64,000 nt of DNA, taken from JAJFKB01 sp965230515 (GTDB taxonomy: Bacteria > Pseudomonadota > Gammaproteobacteria > Pseudomonadales > IMCC2047). A program made the position numbers and the translations under genes. This document shows, piece after piece, positions 46,878 through 56,527 of the stretch. The stretch's first letter is position 1, and each line of letters starts with the position of its first letter. The notes under the pieces are model-generated. The model made no database searches. It worked only from the letters and a program-made list of their open reading frames with translations, and was not told where the DNA came from. Where the stretch lies: positions 1,488,001 through 1,552,000 of the forward strand of contig OZ246007.1 in the NCBI GenBank assembly GCA_965230515.1, given 5' to 3'.

Positions 46878-49379
46878 TTAAAAATCAAAATCTTTACTGA
46901 ACTGGACACCATAGGTGCGTCCCGGCGTATAGGTACGGAATTGATTACGCGGGTTCTGATACGCGATATCCACCTCATCAAAGGCGTTATCGACGAATGC
47001 AACCAGTCGCCAGCTTTCACTTTCAACACCGATTTTGAGGTTCAGTCGATTAACATCGTCTGCCTCAAAGCTATTACCTTCATCGAGCCAGCCATCTTTT
47101 TTCGCAGTAAACAGTCCGTAGTAGAACATCTGTAGGCCGGTATCAGTAATATCATGTCGGTAAGATGCCTGGACACTGGCTGTCCAGTCGTAAACCAGGG
47201 GTACCTGATTACCGGAAAGGTCCGTTGCCACACCATTTCTCGAGGCATTAAACTCGGCAAATTCAGCATCGAGATAACCCAGCGAAGCATTAATTTCCAA
47301 CCCTTCTATTGGCCGTGAAGCCAGTTCAAACTCCAAACCCCAGGTATCCACATCAGCATTGGATGCACCAATCAGATTCGTTCCGGGCGGCAGGGAAGGA
47401 TCATCAATCGCAATCACCGTATCGCTGCGCTCATGGTAAAATGCGGCTACCCGTAACGCAGTGCTGCCACCAAACAGACTGATGTTGGTGCCCACTTCAT
47501 AACCGATCGACTCTTCCTCTTCCAGTGGCAAATCTTCTACACGACCGGCATTTTCATTAAAGCCGCCTGCTTTGAATCCCGTTACCACTTTGGCATAGAG
47601 GGTCAAATCATCGCGTGGTCTAAAAGTGACACCGGCACCGGGTGACCATTGTGAAAAGGTGACCGTGTCATCGAACACCGCGACCAACTGAGAAGTTGAA
47701 GTATCAATAGTGGTACCGTCGGCAAGAAATACCTGATTCAAAGCCAGCACATTACGCAGAAACGCATGGCAGGCAAAATCACAGTTAGTGACAAGCTGCT
47801 CAAAATCAATGCTTTTTTCATCGCGCGTATAGCGTAAGCTGGCCCAAACATTCAGTCGTTCGCTTAGATCGTAATCCGCCTCAATAAACCAGGCAAAGGA
47901 GTCCAGCTCCTGGTCATTATTGGTATCCGCCAGAAAAGAAGCACCGGATTCGCCGGAAAAGCCATTGCCATCGGTGACAATTGGCAGCGCACTACCATCC
48001 TCAAGCAACGCGCCCTCGATACCGAAGCCCGCACCAATCAAGTTTTGACGGACAACATCCGGCAACCCTGCATAGTCCCGAAGGAATACGTTAAACGCGT
48101 TATCACCCGTGGTGAAATTACCACCAACGATTCCGGGAAAAATCCGTACCAGCTGATCTGTATCGTAAACGCGGTCTTCCTGGAAGAAGTTCACACCCGT
48201 CACGAAGTTAAAGGGGCCATCTAGATCAGAGGCAAAGCGCAACTCAACAAACAGGCTATCCTGCTCAATATCACGCCGATCGGTTTTATCACCCAAGATT
48301 GTATGGTCGTTATCACGCTGGCCTGTCAGCTCGACACTACGGTAACTGACAATACCCGTGTAAGTACCTAAATCAGTTGCATAGTTGCCTTCCAGAATCC
48401 AGATATCCTGCTCCACGTCCAGAGAATCTTTAAAATCGCGGCGGTTATTGCGCAAATCACCTTCATCCAGTCCAGTTATCGACTCGGTAATATCAACAGG
48501 ACCCAGACCGGGAATGGATGCAATAGCAAAGGCCGCTCCACCCGCTTCCGCAGAGGTGATCAGCGATGCCAGACCGCAGGAGGCACATTCTTTGTCAGTG
48601 TTTTCGTAGGTAAAAAGGAAATCCAGCGCCTCGCTTGCCTGCCATTTCAGGCGTATACGCGCAGCCATATTTTCCTCTGCATCCAGCTCCTGCCTTAACA
48701 CCGGGTTGTAGTTAAACCCGCTGTCTTGATCTTCATACAGGAACGCCGCACGCAACAATAGCGTATCCTCAACCAGCGGCGTATTAATCATGCCCTGGAT
48801 TTCAGTACGCTCTTTGTTGGCAGTCTGTAATTGCAGATTAGCCCTTGAGACTAACTCCGGCGCGGCACTGGTAAAACTAATGGCACCTGCTGCTGCATTA
48901 CGTCCATACAATCCACCCTGCGGGCCCCGTAACACTTCAATGTTAGCCAAATCCATAAAATCCGGCAGCGCTGAGATCTGACCGCCGACATAAACCCCGT
49001 CCCGATACAAGCCAAAGGCTGGCTCGTCTGAACGTAAAGATCGATTTACCCCCCGCAGCGTCACATTGGCACTGACTCGGTCATCACCCGGCTCAAACGT
49101 GGTGCTGGGAATAATATCAATCACGTCCATCACATCATTAATACCTGCATCGGTAATAGCATCCGCAGACAGTGATGTCATGGCAATCGGTACGTCCTGA
49201 AGTCTTTCCTCACGTTTACGAGCCGTAACAACCACTTCCTCAAGCTCACTGGCTCCAGAAATTTGCCGCTCCCCAGCCTGTACATCTTTAGCAAAAACAT
49301 CTTCAACGGTAACCAGACCAACCATTAAGACTGGAATAAATGATGCCCCCGCTATTCTTTTTAAATTGATTTTCAGCAT
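46878..49379 (-). CDS. TonB-dependent receptor
   Basis: 833-residue outer-membrane transporter without an STN domain. Signal peptide about 1-30 (RIAGASFIPVLMVGLVTVED), TonB-box region EEVVVTARKREERLQDVPIA at about 48, plug with IEVLRGPQGGLYGRNAAAGA, and a barrel ending YGVQFSKDFDF. AGGA precedes the ATG by 7 bases. It is first in the run with the cyclodeaminase-family, DAO-family and YkvI-family genes, suggesting uptake of a nitrogenous compound that those proteins process. A predicted promoter with an overlapping palindrome lies about 70 bp upstream. Confidence 0.93.
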   Translation of the reverse strand: MLKINLKRIAGASFIPVLMVGLVTVEDVFAKDVQAGERQISGASELEEVVVTARKREERLQDVPIAMTSLSADAITDAGINDVMDVIDIIPSTTFEPGDDRVSANVTLRGVNRSLRSDEPAFGLYRDGVYVGGQISALPDFMDLANIEVLRGPQGGLYGRNAAAGAISFTSAAPELVSRANLQLQTANKERTEIQGMINTPLVEDTLLLRAAFLYEDQDSGFNYNPVLRQELDAEENMAARIRLKWQASEALDFLFTYENTDKECASCGLASLITSAEAGGAAFAIASIPGLGPVDITESITGLDEGDLRNNRRDFKDSLDVEQDIWILEGNYATDLGTYTGIVSYRSVELTGQRDNDHTILGDKTDRRDIEQDSLFVELRFASDLDGPFNFVTGVNFFQEDRVYDTDQLVRIFPGIVGGNFTTGDNAFNVFLRDYAGLPDVVRQNLIGAGFGIEGALLEDGSALPIVTDGNGFSGESGASFLADTNNDQELDSFAWFIEADYDLSERLNVWASLRYTRDEKSIDFEQLVTNCDFACHAFLRNVLALNQVFLADGTTIDTSTSQLVAVFDDTVTFSQWSPGAGVTFRPRDDLTLYAKVVTGFKAGGFNENAGRVEDLPLEEEESIGYEVGTNISLFGGSTALRVAAFYHERSDTVIAIDDPSLPPGTNLIGASNADVDTWGLEFELASRPIEGLEINASLGYLDAEFAEFNASRNGVATDLSGNQVPLVYDWTASVQASYRHDITDTGLQMFYYGLFTAKKDGWLDEGNSFEADDVNRLNLKIGVESESWRLVAFVDNAFDEVDIAYQNPRNQFRTYTPGRTYGVQFSKDFDF

Positions 49380-49438
49380 TTATCTTTCCTCACGATCAAC
49401 GTCCTCTTCTTTTTGAACAAGAAATAGCTATCAATCTT

Positions 49439-49479
49439 GTATGTTTGCCTAACATACTACAGTATTCTAATAATTACAA
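49439..49479 (-). promoter_or_regulatory. Predicted TonB-receptor promoter with overlapping MarR-type palindrome
   Basis: On the minus strand TTGTAA (49479-49474), 17-bp spacer, TATGTT (49456-49451). The -10 forms one arm of a 19-bp palindrome, GTATGTT-N5-AACATAC (49439-49457). Size and symmetry suit a MarR-family dimer, and a MarR gene lies divergently 400 bp away. Binding there would block the promoter. Predicted by eye only. Confidence 0.5.
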
Positions 49480-49854
49480 CCAAGCAATTTCCGGCTACCG
49501 ATACTTTTAACCAACCACTGAAAAACGTTATGCGCGCCGCCACGAGAGCCTATACAAGAGAAGAAAGCAGGGTTTTACGCCGCAACAGTAACAGTGGCCA
49601 TTTTTCGATAACCTGTTACGCTGGACTTGCTGGCAACAAACCCAGCCTTACAAACGAAACCTTCACAAGTTTGTTTGACACGGGTGGGGGCCGGGGAACT
49701 AAAATGCGGTAAGACATGGTGCATTAAACTGGATACGTCTCGTGTAACACTGCGTTAAGCACATTCGGAGCGCCGAGGGATTCTATAAGAGGCCGGGATT
49801 AGGGGCTGGATTTAAGACCCGACACACACTTGGAAAAACCGAAAAGCAATTAAA
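49480..49854. other. Intergenic region upstream of the MarR gene
   Basis: No convincing gene. The plus-strand ORF at 49437-49712 has no ribosome-binding site or recognisable domain. A TTGACA at 49675 with TAAAAT 19 bp later is a possible but poorly spaced promoter for the MarR gene. Confidence 0.4.
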
Positions 49855-50364
49855 ATGACGAAACCGAAAAGCCTCGACCAAAACAGCAGCAAACAAAAGC
49901 CCCCCGGGACGATGGAGGTGGGTGAACTGTCCCGAAACCTGCTCTATCACTTATGGGAGACCTACTCTTCATTTCTGCGCTTTATGGACGCTCGCTCCGA
50001 CACTTCGATACACAATTTAAGCCTAACCCAGTGGCGCACATTACACCTTATCTACAACAATCCGGGGTGTTCGCAATCTGCGCTGGCGAAGCGAATCGGT
50101 ATTACACGTGCATCGATGAGCCCGGTGATTAATTTTCTCGAGAAAAAAGGGTTGATTGGGCGGAAACCGGCCGAACGGCGCAACACCTTTGCGTTATCAA
50201 TGACCGCAAAAGGTAAAACGGAAGTGCAGACTCTATTCAAGGAAATCGAAGCAATGGAGGCGGAGATTGGCCAATCTATCGGCACGCAAAAACTGGCTCT
50301 ATCAATCGATCTGCTGGCTGAAATGCGCGCGGTATTTGATGCTGGCTGCGAAGACAACGTGTAG
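49855..50364 (+). CDS. MarR-family transcriptional regulator
   Basis: 169 residues. The winged helix-turn-helix covers about 48-115: LSLTQWRTLHLIYNNPGCSQ, SALAKRIGITRASMSPVINF, LEKKGLIGRKPAERRNTFAL, followed by LSMTAKGKTEVQTLF. Dimerisation helices flank it. MarR proteins usually repress a divergent gene and respond to small aromatic or amphipathic ligands. The divergent gene here is the TonB receptor, with a palindrome on its promoter. It lacks a clear Shine-Dalgarno. The next gene starts 8 bp after its stop. Confidence 0.9.
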   Translation: MTKPKSLDQNSSKQKPPGTMEVGELSRNLLYHLWETYSSFLRFMDARSDTSIHNLSLTQWRTLHLIYNNPGCSQSALAKRIGITRASMSPVINFLEKKGLIGRKPAERRNTFALSMTAKGKTEVQTLFKEIEAMEAEIGQSIGTQKLALSIDLLAEMRAVFDAGCEDNV

Positions 50365-50372
50365 TACCATTG

Positions 50373-50972
50373 ATGACTTATTCGCTCCTAAAATTCTGCC
50401 ACCTGCTCGGTGCTATCCTGATTGGCGGCGGACTTATCAGCGTATGGCTTTGTGATCTCCGGTCCCGCCAGTTACATGAATTAGCACAATTTTCAGAGGC
50501 TATTCGCTATGTTGCCGTTTTCTACGATGGCGTCGTAGTTCCGGGCGCGATTTTGCTGTTGATCTCGGGAAGCTGGTTAATCACTACGCATTTTGGTGGC
50601 TGGGATTTTATTCAAACACCCTGGCTTGCCGGAATGGTCATCCTTTTTGCGTTTGAATTTATCGAAGGCAATACCATTACCCGTCTCTATTTTTTAAAAT
50701 TGAGGCGCCTGACAGAAAAAGCTATGGCGCAAGGAACGTTTAGCCCCGAGTTGAAACAGGCACGCAGCGAGACTATTCCCACCTTCACTCATTTTCTGGA
50801 TCTTCCCATTCTCTTTCTCATTATAGCGCTCGGAGCTATCAGGCCTGATAACTGGTCTCTGTTTTTTGCCGGCCTGATTGCAGCGCTACTGTTAGCCACC
50901 CTTTTTACCGTTGGCATTCCAAAGCTCTATCCCTGGGGAAAAGAGAAAAGTCGTCGATTCAGCCCTGACTAA
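50373..50972 (+). CDS. DUF2269-like integral membrane protein
   Basis: 199 residues from the ATG at 50373 (a TTG precedes it directly). Five hydrophobic segments: LLKFCHLLGAILIGGGLISV, VVPGAILLLISGSWLIT, WLAGMVILFAFEFIEGNTIT, FLDLPILFLIIALGAIRP and LFFAGLIAALLLATLFTVGI. The histidine in the first helix and the general layout resemble DUF2269 predicted membrane proteins, function unknown. It lies 8 bp after the MarR gene and may be co-transcribed. Its end overlaps the convergent lipoprotein gene by 4 bp. Confidence 0.65.
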   Translation: MTYSLLKFCHLLGAILIGGGLISVWLCDLRSRQLHELAQFSEAIRYVAVFYDGVVVPGAILLLISGSWLITTHFGGWDFIQTPWLAGMVILFAFEFIEGNTITRLYFLKLRRLTEKAMAQGTFSPELKQARSETIPTFTHFLDLPILFLIIALGAIRPDNWSLFFAGLIAALLLATLFTVGIPKLYPWGKEKSRRFSPD

Positions 50973-51412
50973 TCATTCAGTAGCTCACGACAGTGGTAAC
51001 GAATATAGCCACCATCGTTGGCCAAAGCGATCGCTTTATTGCATAACTGGTTTGCCTGTTGAGTATCCCCCTGCTGCAAACGCACTCCGGCCAACGCCAA
51101 ATATAACTCGGGATTTCTTGGTGAAATACGAATTGCTCTCTCTAGCGATGCGGCAGCTGCAGCAAACTGCTTATCTTTTTTTTGTCTGTCGGCCTTGTCC
51201 AGCAACGCAACAACAGCAGGGCTTTCTATCCGATCTGCTTCTGTCGCTACGGGCTCTTCAACACCAGCGGATTCAGGCTTTTCAGGCAATGGTCGTGATT
51301 CTGATGGCTCACTCCCAGTGCCATCAACCACCGGTATACTTGAAGTGTTGGAACTTGTAGCGCAGCCGAACAAAATACCAACTAATGCTAAAATAACGAG
51401 TATTCGAGCCAT
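50969..51412 (-). CDS. TPR lipoprotein, LpoP-like PBP1b activator
   Basis: 147 residues. A lipoprotein signal with lipobox LFGC (C17) is followed by a Pro/Glu/Ser-rich linker and one to two TPR motifs (FAAAAASLERAIRISPRNPE; LYLALAGVRLQQGDTQQANQ). It starts 9 bp after the mrcB stop. In pseudomonads an outer-membrane TPR lipoprotein (LpoP) activates PBP1b, so the position, lipid anchor and TPR strongly suggest the same role. No aspartate is at +2 (C-A-T), consistent with outer-membrane sorting. Confidence 0.75.
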   Translation of the reverse strand: MARILVILALVGILFGCATSSNTSSIPVVDGTGSEPSESRPLPEKPESAGVEEPVATEADRIESPAVVALLDKADRQKKDKQFAAAAASLERAIRISPRNPELYLALAGVRLQQGDTQQANQLCNKAIALANDGGYIRYHCRELLND

Positions 51413-51421
51413 TCTATTTCC

Positions 51422-53776
51422 CTATTCAAACCAGGATTTAATCCAGTCACCCAAGCGCCTGCCGGCTAAAACACAGCGACTTTTTTCCGTTGGCTCTGAG
51501 CCTTTCACAAAGGGCATATAACGCGCTCCCTCGCAATTTTCGGCGCTCAGTGTTCCATTCACGCCATCGACCCATAAATAACGGATGTTATCCGGCACTA
51601 AACCGGTGAGTGATGCTGGTTTGATGCGTCCCATCAAACCACCCCAGACACTCAGCGCACCCCGACTCCCGGTTAATCCGGTGGGCGTATTATCATCATT
51701 CCCAAGCCAAACCACCGCCAGACGATCACCGGTAAAGCCGGCAAACCAACTGTCACGAAGATCATCAGTGGTGCCCGTTTTCCCCGCTACGTTCAATTCA
51801 CTGGACACATAATTGTATACAGAGCGTCCGGTTCCCTCTCGCATGGTTTCCTGTAGCACATAGTAAAGCAGATGGATTGTCGCTGCATCAAAACGCTGCT
51901 CTATCTGCAGCGGGTAACGATTCAGGGGGTCACCTTCGGAGTTTGTAACATCCCGTATCGCTCTTAATGGCGCATCAAAACCACCCGCCGCAATGGTCTG
52001 ATACATGGCCGCCACCTCAATCGGCGCTAGCCCTCCCGCGCCCAACATGACCGAAGGATAGTTGGGCAGTTGTCGCTGCACACCGAGCTGGCGAATGGTT
52101 CTGAGCACCACGTCCAAGCCCAGATCCATGCCCAGTCGCGCAGTTGTCTGATTATAGGATTGTGCAAGTGCACGATGCAGAGGCACCATGCCATGGCTTT
52201 TTTTATCATAGTTTTTTGGCGACCAGATTTTACCTTGTGCGTCAGGTATGGCCACCGGTTCGTCACTGATATTGGTCACTAGCGTATAGCGTTTCGAATT
52301 TTTCAGTGCCGCCAGATACACAGCAGGTTTTAGCAGTGACCCTACCGGCCTGACCGCATCCAGCGCCCGGTTAAAGCCTGAATAACGAGTGTCCTTACCA
52401 CCCACGAGCGCCAGCACTTCTGCCGTATCGGTACTGGTGACCACCACCGCGCCCTCCAATGCCCGCATCCTTGCCACATCCTGGCGCCGAAACTGATTAA
52501 CCCGTTTGACCAGACTGGCTTCTGCCTGACGCTGCACGATCGGATCCAGACTGGTAAAAATGCGCAATCCCTCACTCGCCAGGTCCTCAGAACGATAGTC
52601 CCGGCGCAACTGTCTTTTCACCAGATCCATATAGGCCGGATAACTAACCTGGGTATATGCGGATTTACCAATAACATCGAGGGGCTGGCGTTTCGCCCAA
52701 TCAACCTGCTCCACGGTCGCAACACCTTCGCGCTCTAGCATACCAAGCACCAGGTCACGACGTGCCAGTGCCCGCTTCGGGTGCCGTCTTGGATTGTAGT
52801 AGGACGGCCCTTTGACCAGTGCCACCAATAACGCGGCCTGATGCAACTTGAGCTCATTGATCTCCCTGCCAAAATAGTACTGACTGGCCAATCCAAAACC
52901 ATGAATCGCACGCTGCCCGGCCTGCCCCAGATAAACCTCGTTGAGATAGGCCTCAAGAATCTCAGGCTTTTCGTAATGTAGATCCAGCAGCAGGGCCATC
53001 AGGGCTTCCGTGGCTTTTCGTATCAGTGTGCGCTCACTGCTCAAATAGAAATTCTTGACCAGCTGTTGGGTCAGGGTACTGCCACCCTGTTGATAGCGGC
53101 CAGCTCTGATATTCGCCAACATCGCTCGTGAGATCGCTTTTAAAGAAATGCCGTGATGATGATAGAAATCCTTGTCTTCCACCGCCAGCAACGCTCCCTT
53201 AACAAACTCGGGCACCTGGTCGATGCGGACCAGAGATCGATCTTCACCATGCGCCGGATAAATTCCTCCTATCAAAAATGGCTCGACACTCACCAACGAC
53301 AACACCTGCCCGTCAGCAGCTTTCAGGCTAACCACACGATCTCTGTTAAAAGTGACGGTCACCTGGCGCGAAGGAATGGTCTCGTTCCAGAGTTTAAAAC
53401 CCCGGCTGAAAAATTTTAGCTGGTTAGCCGTCTGCCAGAAGCTTCCCGGGCGGCTTAGTGCCTGCTGTGATCGATACCCCAGCAGTTCCAGCTCATAACG
53501 CAGATCTTTGGCCGCCAATGGTTTACCGGGGTACAGGTCCAGCGCCCGTGCGTAAACTTTAGCCGGTAACGCCCAGCGTTTCCCCTCAAACCTGGCGGTC
53601 ACCCGCGCATCAAGATAGGCCATCAGTAGCGCGAGCAATACAAGCCCTGCAAGCAGGACCTTAATAATAAAGCGCCAGGACAGAAACCCTTTACCTGTGT
53701 TTGTTTTTTGTTTTTGCCGCGTGACGGAATGAGCCTTTGTCGTTCTTTTTTTTGGCTTGGGCTTTGGCTTGGCCAT
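51422..53776 (-). CDS. mrcB: Penicillin-binding protein 1b (bifunctional class A PBP)
   Basis: 784-residue peptidoglycan synthase. Basic cytoplasmic tail and membrane helix (FIIKVLLAGLVLLALLMAYL, about 36-55), UB2H domain (about 70-165), glycosyltransferase domain with ALLAVEDKDFYHHHG and RYQQGGSTLTQQLVKNFYLS, and transpeptidase domain with the nucleophile in GSLLKPAVYLAAL, SYN in AQSYNQTTARL, and KTG in NVAGKTGTTDDLRDSWFAG. All catalytic motifs are intact. Followed by the LpoP-like lipoprotein. Confidence 0.96.
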   Translation of the reverse strand: MAKPKPKPKKRTTKAHSVTRQKQKTNTGKGFLSWRFIIKVLLAGLVLLALLMAYLDARVTARFEGKRWALPAKVYARALDLYPGKPLAAKDLRYELELLGYRSQQALSRPGSFWQTANQLKFFSRGFKLWNETIPSRQVTVTFNRDRVVSLKAADGQVLSLVSVEPFLIGGIYPAHGEDRSLVRIDQVPEFVKGALLAVEDKDFYHHHGISLKAISRAMLANIRAGRYQQGGSTLTQQLVKNFYLSSERTLIRKATEALMALLLDLHYEKPEILEAYLNEVYLGQAGQRAIHGFGLASQYYFGREINELKLHQAALLVALVKGPSYYNPRRHPKRALARRDLVLGMLEREGVATVEQVDWAKRQPLDVIGKSAYTQVSYPAYMDLVKRQLRRDYRSEDLASEGLRIFTSLDPIVQRQAEASLVKRVNQFRRQDVARMRALEGAVVVTSTDTAEVLALVGGKDTRYSGFNRALDAVRPVGSLLKPAVYLAALKNSKRYTLVTNISDEPVAIPDAQGKIWSPKNYDKKSHGMVPLHRALAQSYNQTTARLGMDLGLDVVLRTIRQLGVQRQLPNYPSVMLGAGGLAPIEVAAMYQTIAAGGFDAPLRAIRDVTNSEGDPLNRYPLQIEQRFDAATIHLLYYVLQETMREGTGRSVYNYVSSELNVAGKTGTTDDLRDSWFAGFTGDRLAVVWLGNDDNTPTGLTGSRGALSVWGGLMGRIKPASLTGLVPDNIRYLWVDGVNGTLSAENCEGARYMPFVKGSEPTEKSRCVLAGRRLGDWIKSWFE

Positions 53777-53878
53777 TAGTGGTCGCGTGCTTTACCTGAA
53801 TTAAAAACTGATCGGCAATTATACCCGGCAAATGTTAGACTGCGCACGCAATAATGCGCTTGAACAATGGAGATATAA

Positions 53879-55429
53879 GTGAGCCTGGCACTGTTACAAG
53901 CATTACAGAATCAAGCCCTCTACCCTCATCCAGTCGATCATTTCAAAGTAATCGAAACCCATATCTCCTGGGTATTACTGACCGGCAGTTTTGCTTATAA
54001 AATCAAAAAACCGGAAAATTTTGGTTTTCTCGATTTCTCCACACTGGAAAAGCGCCACCATTACTGTCAGGAAGAGTTGCGCCTCAACCGCCGCTTTGCA
54101 CCTGAAATCTACCTGGACGTGGTGGCAATTTACGGTGATGAACAGGCGCCCTGCTTAACCCCGCAGGGAACGCCTTTTGAGTATGCGGTCAAAATGCTGC
54201 AATTCCCACAACATCAGTTATTTGACCAACTGCTGCATCGTGATGAGTTAACGGCTAAGCACATTGATGAACTGGCTGATACCTTGGCAAATTTTCATCA
54301 GCGGACACCCTGCGCTGAAATACAGACAAGGCACGGTTCCCCCCAGCAACTCATTCAGCCGGTGCTGGAAAATTTCAAACAGATAGGCGGCTATTTGCAG
54401 CAGCCTTCCGATATTTCCCAGCTACAAAGCACTGAAAACTGGGTGCGGGATCAGGCAAACAAGCTGGAACCGGTTTTTAAACAGCGCAAACAGCAGGGTA
54501 AAATCAGGGAATGTCATGGTGATCTGCATCTGGGTAACATTACGCTCTTTAAGGACCAGGTCACCCTGTTCGACTGCATCGAATTTAGTGAACACCTGCG
54601 CTGGATTGATGTGATCAGTGAAGCTGCCTTCCTGACTATGGATCTTCAGGCCCGTGCCGCCCCCGCTCTGGCCAACCATTTTTTAAATGCTTATATAGAG
54701 CACACCGGCGATTACGACGGACTTAAAGTACTCCATTTTTACCAATGCTACCGGGCAATGGTGCGCGCCAAGGTAGCGCTACTCAGTCTGCAATCAAAAC
54801 AATCTACGGACGAACAGTCTGTGGCGGTTTTCAGCCAGTACAAACGCTATATCGAGTTAGCCGAGCGTTACATGATACCTCGTCAATGTCGATTGCTGCT
54901 GATGCATGGCTATTCCGGTACCGGGAAAACCACTGTCAGCACGGAACTGGTCGATCGGCTTGGTGCGATTCGAGTTCGATCAGACGTGGAGCGAAAGCGG
55001 CTATTCCAGGTAGCACCAGAAAAATCTTCAGTAAAAGATAATGGCATCTATAGCCGTCAGGCCAGCATTCAAACTTTCGATCACTTAGCCGCGATTGCTG
55101 AAGCCGTAATGATAAGTCGCTTTACTGTCATCGTTGACGCCACGTTTCTGCACAAACCTCATAGAGATCGTTTTCTTCAAATAGCGGCAAACCTGAATGT
55201 GCCGGCTCATATCATCTCCTGTGAGTTGGACGATAAGGAAACCCAAAGGCGCCTTGAGCATCGCCAGGCAATAGGAACCGATCCATCAGATGCCGATATT
55301 GAAGTTTATAAAGCGCAACTTAAAAACGCAGACCCGCTCAGCGAAAGTGAGCTGGCTATTACTTTTCGTATAAACACCGCGGCACAAGACCCACTGCAGG
55401 ATTTAATGCGAACAATGCAACGTGAATAG
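53879..55429 (+). CDS. APH-like kinase fused to P-loop AAA ATPase/kinase
   Basis: 516 residues from a GTG preceded by GGAG. The N-terminal half is aminoglycoside-phosphotransferase-like with the catalytic loop HGDLHLGN (213-220) and a metal-binding FDCIEF. The C-terminal half is a zeta-toxin/gluconate-kinase-like P-loop domain with GYSGTGKTT (344-352). This two-domain protein is widespread as a predicted bifunctional ATPase, but its substrate is not known to me. It is divergent from mrcB and stands alone. Resistance to aminoglycosides should not be inferred. Confidence 0.85.
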   Translation: MSLALLQALQNQALYPHPVDHFKVIETHISWVLLTGSFAYKIKKPENFGFLDFSTLEKRHHYCQEELRLNRRFAPEIYLDVVAIYGDEQAPCLTPQGTPFEYAVKMLQFPQHQLFDQLLHRDELTAKHIDELADTLANFHQRTPCAEIQTRHGSPQQLIQPVLENFKQIGGYLQQPSDISQLQSTENWVRDQANKLEPVFKQRKQQGKIRECHGDLHLGNITLFKDQVTLFDCIEFSEHLRWIDVISEAAFLTMDLQARAAPALANHFLNAYIEHTGDYDGLKVLHFYQCYRAMVRAKVALLSLQSKQSTDEQSVAVFSQYKRYIELAERYMIPRQCRLLLMHGYSGTGKTTVSTELVDRLGAIRVRSDVERKRLFQVAPEKSSVKDNGIYSRQASIQTFDHLAAIAEAVMISRFTVIVDATFLHKPHRDRFLQIAANLNVPAHIISCELDDKETQRRLEHRQAIGTDPSDADIEVYKAQLKNADPLSESELAITFRINTAAQDPLQDLMRTMQRE

Positions 55430-55477
55430 TTTATAGCTATGGTAGTTAATATTTTTTTGATCCACCAAAAAACCTGG

Positions 55478-56281
55478 CTACGTTTTTAGGTTTTTCAGCA
55501 ACGGCTTTAACTGCTTATATTCATAATAGGCCGGGAAATAGCGGTACAGAAACTGAGTAATCTTACTCACTTTGGAATGCACTATAAGACGTTTCTTTTT
55601 GCGCGCACCGTTAAAAATAGCCTCCGCAACTTCATTGGGGGATGCAACTATTTTGCTTCGCTCAACTTCTATCGTTTTGCCATCTCCAGACAACATATGC
55701 TTGCGCAGATCGGTTTCCGTTCTGCCCGGGCAGGCAATCATCACGTGCACACCTTCACCAATCAGCTCAGCCCTAAGAGAATTAAACAGACCATGCAACG
55801 CATGCTTACTCGCCGCATAGCCACTCAAGCTGATCATCGGTGAATAACCAAACACACTGCTCATCGTGATAATCATTCCCTTTCGCTGTACCAACGAGGA
55901 CAGTGCGGCTTTGGTGCAATTCAGAGTGCCGAAGAAATTGACCTCCATCACCCGTCGAATCACATCGGTTTTGGTTTCGCTGAATAAGCTGTGGTGCCCG
56001 ATTCCGGCATTATTAATCAATACGTCTATGCCACCGAAACGCTCTTCTATCTCCCTGACGGCCTGCTGACAGCGCTCTTTGTCGACAATATCACAAACCA
56101 CGCTCATCACCTCAACACCAGAACGCTCAACCTGGTTCTGCAACGCCAGCAACTGCTCCTGATCAAGATCGATCAGTACTATTCGAGCACCTGCTTTCGC
56201 AAAGCGCCAGGATAATGCTCGCCCAATACCGCCAGTAGCGCCTGTAACCACGACTACCTTATATTTAAAGTCATATTCCAT
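55478..56281 (-). CDS. Short-chain dehydrogenase/reductase
   Basis: 267 residues from the ATG at 56281, chosen because a purine-rich GGGGGCAGG precedes it and homology begins there; the frame extends to 56368. NAD(P)-binding TGATGGIG (13-20), NNAG (90-93), catalytic Ser in TMSSVFGYSP and Y155-x3-K159 in GYAASKHAL. The extended C-terminus (KKKRLIVHSKVSKITQFLYR) resembles SDRs acting on lipids or bound to membranes. Substrate unknown. Confidence 0.88.
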   Translation of the reverse strand: MEYDFKYKVVVVTGATGGIGRALSWRFAKAGARIVLIDLDQEQLLALQNQVERSGVEVMSVVCDIVDKERCQQAVREIEERFGGIDVLINNAGIGHHSLFSETKTDVIRRVMEVNFFGTLNCTKAALSSLVQRKGMIITMSSVFGYSPMISLSGYAASKHALHGLFNSLRAELIGEGVHVMIACPGRTETDLRKHMLSGDGKTIEVERSKIVASPNEVAEAIFNGARKKKRLIVHSKVSKITQFLYRYFPAYYEYKQLKPLLKNLKT

Positions 56282-56527
56282 CCTGCCCCCTTTTGGAATA
56301 TATATTGGCCTGAGAGATGTGGTTGTTTGTTTAATCGATATTATTAAAAATTCTTGCGCGAAGATCACGCGGCTTGGGCAATGCCCTTAAAACTGCCTTT
56401 TCCATCGTTTTACGACGCTGATGGCTACCCATCGAACTGCCCAGCATGTAGTTAGTTTTTCAATAGCCCGCTGTTTGATGATAATATGATCGCCCTATTT
56501 AGCAACAGAAAAATGAGGTTTTAATTT

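Noticed and set aside
49437..49712. 91-codon plus-strand ORF upstream of the MarR gene
   Set aside because: No Shine-Dalgarno, no domain, and its start lies inside the predicted operator/promoter.
53879..55429. Aminoglycoside resistance gene
   Set aside because: The APH-like half belongs to a widespread two-domain housekeeping-type family; nothing shows drug specificity.
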